Assembly (NCBI GenBank): GCA_964525605.1
Contig: CAZGKT010000074.1
Span: 1-8,741, forward strand
Reading direction: 5' to 3'
Source of the DNA: CAVTWJ01 sp964525605
Lineage (GTDB): Bacteria > Oederibacteriota > Muellerivitia > Muellerivitales > Muellerivitaceae
Length of the DNA: 8,741 nucleotides
Part shown: in pieces, positions 1-6,235 of the stretch
How the letters are laid out: each line of letters begins with the position of its first letter
Numbering within the stretch: position 1 is the first letter of the stretch
Position numbers and translations under genes: made by a program
Notes under the pieces: generated by a model
Database searches by the model: none
What the model saw: only the letters and a program-made list of their open reading frames with translations
What the model was told of the DNA's origin: nothing

Positions 1-508
1 CAGTAACGGTGGAAGTGTTGGTAACCGTAACAGTCGAAGTGAGGGTGGGGGTCAAGGTGTTGGTGTTCGTTCTAGTCACCGTCGAGGTGAGAGTCGAAGT
101 AAAGGTCGATGTATTGGTTGACGTCCGGGTGGAGGTCGTGGTCATGGTTTGAGTGGGAGTTGAGGTGGAGGTGTTTGGCGCGGTGGTATTGGTTACCGTG
201 GGCGTGGAAGTCAGGGTCTTGGTGGTTGTCACAGTGGAAGTGACGGTGGTGGTAAAGGTGGAAGTGGCGGTCCGGGTCGTGGTGGATGTCATCGTAGGCG
301 TCACCGTGGAGGTGGTGGTCCAAGTAGAAGTATTAGGCGCCGTGGTATTGGTAAGAGTGGGGGTGTTGGTTCGGGTGATGGTGGGCGTTACGGTTGAGGT
401 GAAGGTTTGGGTTTGGGTCGGAGTGATGGTTTTTGTGGGAGTGAGTGTGGGTGTGTATGTTTGGGTATTGGTGTGTGTGAGGGTGAAGGTGACAGTCGGT
501 GTGTTGGT
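1..508 (-). repeat. 6-nt-periodic Thr-x coding tract of the expansin tail
   Basis: On the minus strand an ACN Thr codon occurs at every second codon from residue 281 to the window edge, giving a strong 6-nt period (GGT/CGT/AGT every six bases on plus) and a G/T-rich plus strand. All four Thr codons are used and the alternate residue varies (P, S, N, V, L, F, Q, R, K, M), so this is not a simple identical-unit microsatellite. The nine-residue motif NTTAPNTST occurs twice (residues 334-342 and 387-395), 53 residues apart. The tract probably forms an extended, possibly O-glycosylated linker or stalk leading to a domain or anchor outside the window. Confidence 0.85.
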
Positions 509-1348
509 GTTTCCCGTTACGCATCCTGGAAGTTGTGAGGTGGTGGTGTAAATCTGGCTGCAGGTACCCAGGTTGATGGGGCCCAGCGTCACCGAACCGC
601 CCTCGGCGTCCGTCACGTCAAAATAGAACGGGCCCGTCGTACTATTGAGATTGTCGTTGCCAGCCCCTCCTCCCCAATATTCGTCGCCGCCCACCCCCTC
701 TGCCCCCAAGACCATCGGGGAGAAGGACCCGCCGGAGCTGGCAGCCCAGCCGACGCTGGTTATGGGTAACGACATGTTCAAAAATTGGATCGGGTTAAAA
801 TACTGGCTACAACCTGATTTCCATTCGTATTGGATGTCACCCGACGCGTCGTTACCCATCAGGCCCAAGGGACATTGAGTGAAATTCCACTTGATATTGG
901 CGATGCCAGGGGCGGCGTTGTTGGTCAGGGTGTTCCAGCAAGGGGCATTTAGGTCCAGCTGGTTTGCGGACGTACAGGTAGGGCAACTGTTAACAATCAT
1001 GGCCGTAACCGAACCCCCACCCGCAGAAAGCTGTATGCTGACGCAGGCCCCACAAACCAATCCGTTCTGGTAATCGTCCGTGGGGTTGGAAGCGATGGCG
1101 CAGGAATAATTGTAGTTGTAAGACCCGGCTGGAAAACCACAATTTCCCCCCCCGTTGGTCGTCGAAGTGTCATACGTGGCGATTGTGGTATAAACCGTGG
1201 GTGGATCGGCGGGGCAGTACTTGGAGTTGGCTACGACTTGGGGAAGCGCGTTACCCGTGATGAAAAGGCAACCCATGGTTAAAATGACGGAACGAAGATT
1301 TGGATGAAGGACGCGAAATTTATAGGTTGTGGTAAATTTGCTATTCAT
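1..1348 (-). CDS. Secreted bacterial expansin (EXLX type) with long Thr-rich C-terminal tail, partial
   Basis: Open from ATG 1348 to the left edge (449 codons, no stop seen). An in-frame TGA lies three codons upstream, so this is the first possible ATG; GAGG lies 4 nt before it. Residues 1-40 form a signal peptide (hydrophobic about 20-36, likely cut near A40). Residues about 50-160 are a double-psi beta-barrel: IATYD at 56-60, NCGF at 69-72, CGAC at 99-102, NSCPTC at 120-125, QLDL at 130-133, IKW at 152-154. Residues about 165-260 match expansin domain 2 (CBM63): QYEWKSG, then QYF (182-184), PIQFLN, and DVTDAEGG near the end. Expansins are non-hydrolytic and loosen cellulose/hemicellulose contacts. 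D132 aligns with the essential Asp82 of Bacillus EXLX1. Nine Cys between 45 and 159 suggest disulfides. From about 281 on, Thr is roughly every second residue. Family assignment is firm; the role of the tail and what follows it are unknown. Confidence 0.88.
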   Translation of the reverse strand, partial: MNSKFTTTYKFRVLHPNLRSVILTMGCLFITGNALPQVVANSKYCPADPPTVYTTIATYDTSTTNGGGNCGFPAGSYNYNYSCAIASNPTDDYQNGLVCGACVSIQLSAGGGSVTAMIVNSCPTCTSANQLDLNAPCWNTLTNNAAPGIANIKWNFTQCPLGLMGNDASGDIQYEWKSGCSQYFNPIQFLNMSLPITSVGWAASSGGSFSPMVLGAEGVGGDEYWGGGAGNDNLNSTTGPFYFDVTDAEGGSVTLGPINLGTCSQIYTTTSQLPGCVTGNTNTPTVTFTLTHTNTQTYTPTLTPTKTITPTQTQTFTSTVTPTITRTNTPTLTNTTAPNTSTWTTTSTVTPTMTSTTTRTATSTFTTTVTSTVTTTKTLTSTPTVTNTTAPNTSTSTPTQTMTTTSTRTSTNTSTFTSTLTSTVTRTNTNTLTPTLTSTVTVTNTSTVT

Positions 1349-1649
1349 TTTCCCTCATCTGCAGCAATTGAACCGGTTACCATTAAAAACGATTTCAGTA
1401 AGATTAAATGGTTCGTTTCTAATTCTTTAAGAATCTTTTCGTAAGTTTACCCTGAATTTCTTAATTTTTCCTGGTTTGTACAATAAAAAAGGGCTTTTTT
1501 AATCATTTGTTTCAGCCAAGTTGAGCGTTTAGATGAAATAAATGTGACAAATAGAGCATTAAAAGAAAACACTCGAAATTGGGGCTTTTGGAATGGTAAT
1601 TAAAAAGGCTGCCCTTTTGGAGGGGTCTATTGGTTGGCCAAATTCGAAT
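1349..1649. other. AT-rich intergenic region upstream of the expansin gene
   Basis: I see no gene here; stops are frequent in all frames. It holds two small inverted repeats: 1603-1618 (AAAAGG, 4-nt loop, CCTTTT), just past the lipoprotein terminator and possibly a weak backup, and 1484-1501 (TAAAAAAG / CTTTTTTA around GG), an A/T palindrome 136 bp before the expansin ATG. No -35/-10 pair on the minus strand was convincing, although the expansin promoter should lie here because the upstream gene ends in a strong terminator. Confidence 0.6.
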
Positions 1650-1682
1650 AAAAAAAGCGACCCCGCTTTTGGCGGGGCCGCT
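1650..1682 (-). terminator. Rho-independent terminator of the lipoprotein gene
   Basis: On the minus strand an 11-bp stem (AGCGGCCCCGC / GCGGGGTCGCT, plus positions 1682-1672 and 1666-1656) with a 5-nt loop CAAAA is followed at once by a run of T. It begins about 30 nt past the TGA at 1714-1712. The only imperfect pair is G.U in the minus-strand RNA but A.C in a plus-strand RNA, so the structure favours the minus direction. It separates the lipoprotein gene from the expansin gene and implies separate promoters. Confidence 0.92.
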
Positions 1683-1711
1683 TGAAAAGGGAAACTAAGT
1701 TTAGAATCCGC

Positions 1712-3427
1712 TCAATAAAACTCGATATTATCGAATTTCACATGACCGGACCCAAATGTAGAGGCTCCGCCAATGTTCACGAATACTTTAACCATCGTGA
1801 TGCTCGCGGTATTAAGTGAACCCCATGATGCTACCGGGAAAGTCATGGTCGTCCAACCGCTCAGCGTGATATTGGTCCAAGGGGTTTGGGGCCAATTGGT
1901 TCCATCTCCCAATTGGATCACTCCGCTCGGATAATCCCCGGGAACGCAAGATGCGTCGATCCAAAATGTAGCTCGGATACCTGAAAAAGATGACCCGTTA
2001 ATAGGGACGGTTGGGGACATTATCATCCCCGCTGTTTGGTTTGCGGCCGTAAAAGTGGCCATCACATCGGCACAATCGTTGCTCATGTCACCTGGCGAGG
2101 AAACTACCAAGTTGGTCCCCAGGTCCGGTGCGCCGATGGTGACCCAAGTCCCGACGGTATCGGTGAGGGAACCGCTCTCAAAGGTCCAACCTTGTATATA
2201 CGTGGGAGCCACTGGAGTCGGGCAGGCGCCGGTAAAGACCACACCGATATTTCCCATGTAGATGTTCCCGGTTGGCGTACCCCCGGATTGATAGATGAAC
2301 TCATAATCGTTAATGGTCGCCGGGGCACTAGCCGAGACCGTGAAGGTGACGGCCTGGGGTCCCGCAACCAAGGCGATTGCCGCCGTGGCAAATGTGCCGC
2401 CATTATTGGTTTGAAGCACCAATTGATCCCACCCGCCGTTACCTGAAATCATGGAAGCATCCACATCCAGATCGATGATGATTTGGGTCATGCCCGCGGA
2501 GGGAATCGGGAAGAAACTGTTGATGTCGGCGATTTTGCACCACGTGTTTCCTGTCGTTATATTGCAATCGATGGATTGAGTCCCTGTGGTGACCCACGCC
2601 GTAGAAGTACTTACGGTCCCGTAGCCCTCGGCGGCCCAACTGTAGTTGTTTTCCACCACAGCCTGGCAATCATATTGAAGGGTGCAACCACCCGAACTCA
2701 CCGTGGTGTTGGTGGAGGTCGCGGTAAAGGTGTTTGTCGCGTTGACGGTATTAGTAATTGTCATGGTGACGGTAGGGGTTTGAGTGGAGGTCACGGTGGA
2801 TGTCACAGTGGGCGTATCCGAGATGGTCGGAGAAAGAGTCCAAGTCGGAGACGTGGTCACTGTGAAGGTAAATGTGCCTGTGCCCGTGCTGGTCACCGTG
2901 GGGGTCGTCGTGGGGGTGTTGGTCGGCCCGTTGGATGTGGCGGTGAAGGTTTGAGTCGGCGTCTTGGACGGCGTTGGCGTCAAGGTGTAGGTCACTGTTT
3001 TAGTAAATGTGGGCGTGATGGGCCCGGAATAGTTTGCAGTTGCGGTTCCGCTGGAAAGTCCGGTAATACCCGTGGAAGTGTAATTTCCCGAAAGGGTGGT
3101 TCCCGTATTGCCGGAGCCGGTGAGAGTACCCGTAATAGTGATGCTAGAGCCGTTGGATAAAGTGATCTGATCGCCTGAAACAGCTCCGGTCAGGGTAATG
3201 GGACTTCCGCCGAGGGTTCCAATTACGGTAACAATGTTCCCGGAGGTGGTGACGTCAACGGGTGAAGTGGAGTTTGCGGGAGGGCCAAAAGTAATGTTCC
3301 ATACGCCGCTTTGAGGAATGATTTGAGTGGGAGCCATGGTTGGAACGGTTCGGGTGCAGCCGACGATTACGGCAAAAGCAAGAATGGCGGCTCCAACGAC
3401 ATAATTCAATTTATTGAAACGTCCCAT
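1712..3427 (-). CDS. Surface lipoprotein: beta domain, Thr/Pro linker, two CBM-like beta-sandwich domains
   Basis: 571 residues. I chose ATG 3427 over an in-frame ATG 20 codons upstream because GGAGG sits 5 nt before it and a clean lipoprotein signal follows: hydrophobic 10-22 with lipobox I-V-G-C, lipidated Cys24. Residues about 40-135 are a Gly/Thr/Ser-rich beta domain starting SGVWNITF, of unrecognised family. Residues 136-247 are a Thr/Pro linker like the expansin tail but less regular. Residues 248-407 and 408-571 are two beta-sandwich domains; the last starts WTFESG and ends HVKFDNIEFY, a pattern common in jelly-roll carbohydrate-binding modules (CBM4/CBM11/CIA30-like). No catalytic motif was seen. 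Its likely role is holding polysaccharide or oligosaccharide at the cell surface, analogous to glycan-binding lipoproteins but with no SusD/SusE resemblance. The CBM function is inferred from fold pattern, not from a family match. Confidence 0.85.
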   Translation of the reverse strand: MGRFNKLNYVVGAAILAFAVIVGCTRTVPTMAPTQIIPQSGVWNITFGPPANSTSPVDVTTSGNIVTVIGTLGGSPITLTGAVSGDQITLSNGSSITITGTLTGSGNTGTTLSGNYTSTGITGLSSGTATANYSGPITPTFTKTVTYTLTPTPSKTPTQTFTATSNGPTNTPTTTPTVTSTGTGTFTFTVTTSPTWTLSPTISDTPTVTSTVTSTQTPTVTMTITNTVNATNTFTATSTNTTVSSGGCTLQYDCQAVVENNYSWAAEGYGTVSTSTAWVTTGTQSIDCNITTGNTWCKIADINSFFPIPSAGMTQIIIDLDVDASMISGNGGWDQLVLQTNNGGTFATAAIALVAGPQAVTFTVSASAPATINDYEFIYQSGGTPTGNIYMGNIGVVFTGACPTPVAPTYIQGWTFESGSLTDTVGTWVTIGAPDLGTNLVVSSPGDMSNDCADVMATFTAANQTAGMIMSPTVPINGSSFSGIRATFWIDASCVPGDYPSGVIQLGDGTNWPQTPWTNITLSGWTTMTFPVASWGSLNTASITMVKVFVNIGGASTFGSGHVKFDNIEFY

Positions 3428-3432
3428 TTCGT

Positions 3433-3437
3433 CCTCC
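3433..3437 (-). promoter_or_regulatory. Ribosome binding site fixing the lipoprotein start
   Basis: GGAGG on the minus strand, 5 nt before ATG 3427. This strong site, together with the signal peptide beginning at that ATG, rules out the longer reading from 3487, which would put 20 non-hydrophobic residues ahead of the lipoprotein signal. Confidence 0.85.
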
Positions 3438-3509
3438 AGGATGAAATAAAGCCGGAATTGGAGAGGCACCTGCGGAACAACCCGCACATATTAGCTAAAA
3501 AATGGCCGG

Positions 3510-3529
3510 ATGACGCAATATTGCGTCAT
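3510..3529. promoter_or_regulatory. Perfect 20-bp palindrome, candidate operator
   Basis: ATGACGCAATATTGCGTCAT reads identically on both strands with no central gap. It lies 82 bp upstream of the lipoprotein ATG and 275 bp upstream of the fucosidase ATG, between the divergent genes. The length and symmetry suit a homodimeric DNA-binding regulator; the absence of a loop and of a T run argues against a terminator. A nine-base half site TGACGCAAT recurs at 3851-3859 inside the fucosidase signal-peptide coding region. The regulator gene is not in the window. Confidence 0.6.
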
Positions 3530-3737
3530 TCAAACGTGTTTTATCACGTGGATTGTAAAACGAGTTTAGTATACCACCGTGAATCCTTGTTTTGGGAGGG
3601 GGCGAAAACCTTGCCGATTGGGGAAAACGGCATCCTCTTGATAGCGCTTTTCAGCGAATATAAACCGAGTCGTATAGCCGGCTAGAGAAAATTGGAGTAA
3701 CAAGTTTCGGCTTGTTTCAACTAAAGATATTTATTTG

Positions 3738-3747
3738 ACCGATCGGT
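3738..3747. promoter_or_regulatory. 10-bp palindrome ACCGATCGGT overlapping a possible -35
   Basis: This perfect 10-bp palindrome lies 58 bp before the fucosidase ATG and overlaps the weak -35 candidate TTGACC. A related half, CCGATC, recurs at 3787-3792. It could be a repressor site, but 10 bp of symmetry is not rare enough to be sure. Confidence 0.3.
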
Positions 3748-3804
3748 TCCATTTGGTGTTTTATTGTTGGCCTTCTGAAATGTTGTCCGATCAAAGGGGC
3801 GTTG

Positions 3805-6042
3805 ATGCGTTTTCAAAAAGTGATTTTTGGATTAGCACTGTTTGGATCCCTGACGCAATTCGCGGGAGCCAGAGGGAATGAATTGAATTGGGAATCGTCT
3901 GCGACCAGGGACAAGGCTGCGGCTAAGGTCGCCGAGGTTGATTCGGTCATCCAACAAGACACATATAAGGATGATTGGCAGTCACTCAAGGCTTACCAGC
4001 CGCCCGACTGGTACCGGGACGCCAAGTTCGGCATTTTCATCCATTGGGGTCTCTACTCCGTCCCCGGTTACGCCAACGAGTGGTATTCCCGCAACATGTA
4101 CCAGCAGGGCGATGACGCCTTCAAACACCATGTCTCCACCTACGGTCCCCAGACCAAATTCGGCTACAAGGATTTCATCCCCCTCTTCAAGGCGGAAAAA
4201 TTTGATGCCCATTATTGGGCTGATCTGTTCAAGAAGGCCGGGGCCAAATATGTGGTGCCGGTCGCCGAGCATCATGACGGTTTTGCCATGTACGATTCCG
4301 AATTTTCAGATTGGACCGCGAAAAAGATAGGTCCAAAGCGGGATGTGATCGGGGAACTGGCCCAGGCGGTCCGCTCCGAGGGCCTGGTCTTCGGCTTGTC
4401 TTCCCACCGGGCCGAACATTGGTGGTTCATGAATGGAGGAATGAAGTTCGATTCGGATGTTCAAGACCCCAAATACTCCGACTTTTACGGCCCCGCCCGC
4501 CCGGACGATACCGCTCCGGATGAAGAATACCTATCAAATTGGTTGGCCCGTTCCTCTGAACTAGTAGATAAGTACCATCCCCAGTTGATCTATTTCGACT
4601 GGTGGGTCGGCGAAAAACCGGTCTTCGATCCCTTCCTTCGCAAGTTTGCGGCCTATTATTACGACCGCGCGGCCGAGTGGAAGGAAGGCGTGGTCCTCAA
4701 CACCAAGGACAAGGCCTTCGTGCCCGGCACCTCCATCCAGGATGTGGAAAAGGGCAAGCTTCCCGGCATCAATCCCGCACCCTGGCAGACCGACACCTCG
4801 GTCAGCTGGAAGTCGTGGGCTTATCTAAAGGATGACTCGCTCAAAGACGCTGGGTATCTCATCCGTTCCCTCATCGACACCGTCAGCCGCAACGGAAACC
4901 TTCTGTTAGATATTGGTCCGAAGCCTGACGGCACAATCCCGCCCGAGCAGGAAAAGATCCTTCTGCAGATCGGGGATTGGCTAAGGGTGAACGGGGAAGC
5001 CATCTATGGCACACGTCCCTGGATCACCTATGGGGAAGGTCCAACGAAGGTCGAGGGCGGGAAATTTAGCGAGTCGGATGTGAAATACCAGGAAGGGGAT
5101 GTGCGCTACACGCGGAAGGGAAATGCTTTGTATGTGATCTGCATGGTCCCGCCAACCCTTCCAGTGACTTTGGAGAGTCTGGGCTCCATGGACATTCAAG
5201 TGAATAAGGTGAGTTTGCTGGGGTCTGCCCAGAACATTCATTGGAATCGTTTGCGGAATTTGTTAATCCTCGCCCCTCCGTCTGTGGGGGGAGACCGACC
5301 GATCGTTTTCAAGATGGAATTGGGGGGATTCACCTTGGGATCTTGGCCGGTTCAAACACATGGGAATCAGTACACCGTGAGCGGTTATGTGCAGAATTAT
5401 GGAACGGAAAAGATCACGATACCTATCAGACTATTGGACGGTCCGAAAAAACTGGAATCCCGGGAGGTGACGGTTGAACCTGGAACCGAGCATGATTTCA
5501 CTTTTACCCAAGCTTATTCCAATCCGGGAATGTACCAGGCTTGCCTTGGCTATGAACTCAAAGGAAAGAATTCAACTCAAACTTCCTATAACTATTGGGG
5601 AATCGGGTTGCCTTCCATCGAATTAACGGGCGAATGGCTATTCTCAAAGGGGGACGACCCATCTTGGAAAATTACGGCTTATGACGATCAAGCCTGGGAC
5701 AAGGTGAAGTTGCCATGCAAATGGGAAGATTTTGGTTACGCGTGCGACCATTGCTATGGTTGGTACCGGCTTCATCTCAAGATCCCTAAAGAATGGAAAG
5801 GGCACGGCTTGATACTGCCCCTGGGCAAGATCGACGATGCGGATATCACCTATTTCAACGGCAAAGAGATCGGTCGGATGGGTGACGAGAAAACAACGGC
5901 CTGGAACCAAGAACGGCGATATAAAGTTCCCGCCGAGATCATTAACTATGGCTGGGATAACGTCATCGCCATTCGGGTTTACAACATCACGGGCGGAGCG
6001 GGATTGTATGATGGGCCACTCGGGCCGGTGGAAGTGAAGTAG
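3805..6042 (+). CDS. Secreted GH29 alpha-L-fucosidase with two accessory beta domains
   Basis: 745 residues, removing terminal alpha-L-fucose from glycans outside the cytoplasm. ATG 3805 has AGGGG 5 nt upstream; the TTG at 3802 would be too close to it. Signal peptide 1-22 is cut after AGA. Catalytic (beta/alpha) barrel about 60-405: KFGIFIHWG (74-82), EHHDGF (155-160), LIYFDWW with D265 as the expected nucleophile, and E315 in DVEKG as a candidate acid/base (that residue is less conserved in GH29). A beta-sandwich typical of fucosidase C-termini follows to about 507, then a CARDB/Ig-like domain about 508-600, then a GH2-type galactose-binding-like domain about 605-745 (GWYRLHLKIP, YFNGKEIGR, NVIAIRVYN). 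At 745 residues it is much longer than a minimal GH29 of about 450. Codon use shifts after the catalytic barrel. Family and catalysis are confident; the linkage cleaved is not determinable. Confidence 0.95.
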   Translation: MRFQKVIFGLALFGSLTQFAGARGNELNWESSATRDKAAAKVAEVDSVIQQDTYKDDWQSLKAYQPPDWYRDAKFGIFIHWGLYSVPGYANEWYSRNMYQQGDDAFKHHVSTYGPQTKFGYKDFIPLFKAEKFDAHYWADLFKKAGAKYVVPVAEHHDGFAMYDSEFSDWTAKKIGPKRDVIGELAQAVRSEGLVFGLSSHRAEHWWFMNGGMKFDSDVQDPKYSDFYGPARPDDTAPDEEYLSNWLARSSELVDKYHPQLIYFDWWVGEKPVFDPFLRKFAAYYYDRAAEWKEGVVLNTKDKAFVPGTSIQDVEKGKLPGINPAPWQTDTSVSWKSWAYLKDDSLKDAGYLIRSLIDTVSRNGNLLLDIGPKPDGTIPPEQEKILLQIGDWLRVNGEAIYGTRPWITYGEGPTKVEGGKFSESDVKYQEGDVRYTRKGNALYVICMVPPTLPVTLESLGSMDIQVNKVSLLGSAQNIHWNRLRNLLILAPPSVGGDRPIVFKMELGGFTLGSWPVQTHGNQYTVSGYVQNYGTEKITIPIRLLDGPKKLESREVTVEPGTEHDFTFTQAYSNPGMYQACLGYELKGKNSTQTSYNYWGIGLPSIELTGEWLFSKGDDPSWKITAYDDQAWDKVKLPCKWEDFGYACDHCYGWYRLHLKIPKEWKGHGLILPLGKIDDADITYFNGKEIGRMGDEKTTAWNQERRYKVPAEIINYGWDNVIAIRVYNITGGAGLYDGPLGPVEVK

Positions 6043-6043
6043 T

Positions 6044-6213
6044 TGTCATTGCGAGGAATAGCCGCCGAATAGGCGGCAGTTTATGACGTGGCAATCTCAG
6101 TTTTAATATGCCTTAACAGACGAACGCGAAAGGCGAACTGGGATCGCCACGTCGCCAACCGCCCCGATTGGGGTCATGCCACTCGCTGCGGTGCGAGGGG
6201 CCTTGCGATGACA
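6044..6213. repeat. Composite palindromic repeat element (TGTCATTGCGAGG type)
   Basis: The outer ends are inverted copies: TGTCATTGCGAGG at 6044-6056 against the complement of 6201-6213 (11 of 13 match). An inner pair, GACGTGGCAATCTCAG at 6085-6100, matches the complement of 6137-6152 (14 of 16). Each half carries its own hairpins: GCCGCC/GGCGGC (6061-6077) on the left, CCCC/GGGG (6162-6173) and CTCGC/GCGAG (6182-6197) on the right. From memory, TGTCATTGCGAGG...GTGGCAATCTC repeats are dispersed in many unrelated bacterial genomes; no transposase is encoded. It starts directly after the fucosidase stop and ends 22 bp before the xylF ATG, filling almost the whole gap. Confidence 0.8.
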
Positions 6214-6235
6214 GACAAAACGCAAAGAGGAAACA

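Larger units (their letters stand above)
3428..3804. other. Divergent regulatory gap between the lipoprotein and fucosidase genes
   Basis: This gap holds the control regions of two diverging genes. For the plus gene there are two weak promoter guesses: TTGATA (3638) with TATAAA (3659) at a short 15-nt spacing, and TTGACC (3735) with TTTTAT (3759) at 18 nt. For the minus gene, TAATAT (3493-3488) is a possible -10, with TTGCGT 19 nt further out lying inside the 20-bp palindrome. An imperfect ACGTG..CACGT inverted repeat sits at 3534-3549. A plus-strand reading frame crosses part of the region but lacks coding character. None of the promoters is secure. Confidence 0.4.

Noticed and set aside
153..551. 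Val/Gly-rich plus-strand reading frame of 132 codons
   Set aside because: It is the complement of the Thr-x tract: alternating GTN codons mirror ACN codons. The minus frame continues into a recognisable expansin.
1262..1279. Lipobox in the expansin signal (L-T-M-G-C, Cys27)
   Set aside because: Position -3 is Thr rather than Leu/Val/Ile, and a normal signal peptidase I site follows near A40, so a lipoprotein is unlikely.
1484..1501. A/T palindrome as a terminator
   Set aside because: No GC stem, only a 2-4 nt loop, and it lies upstream of a gene rather than after one.
2483..3160. Gly/Arg-rich plus-strand reading frame of 225 codons
   Set aside because: Antisense shadow of the lipoprotein linker and first beta domain; low-complexity composition and no ribosome-binding site or family resemblance.
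3428..3487. Longer lipoprotein start at 3487
   Set aside because: Would add 20 residues in front of a clean lipoprotein signal; the strong GGAGG sits before ATG 3427.
3311..3685. 124-codon plus-strand frame crossing the divergent gap
   Set aside because: Starts inside the antisense of the lipoprotein signal region, spans the 20-bp palindrome, shows no recognisable domain and has no good ribosome-binding site.
3802..3804. TTG start for the fucosidase
   Set aside because: Only about 2 nt from the AGGGG site; the next codon, ATG 3805, has normal spacing and begins the signal peptide.
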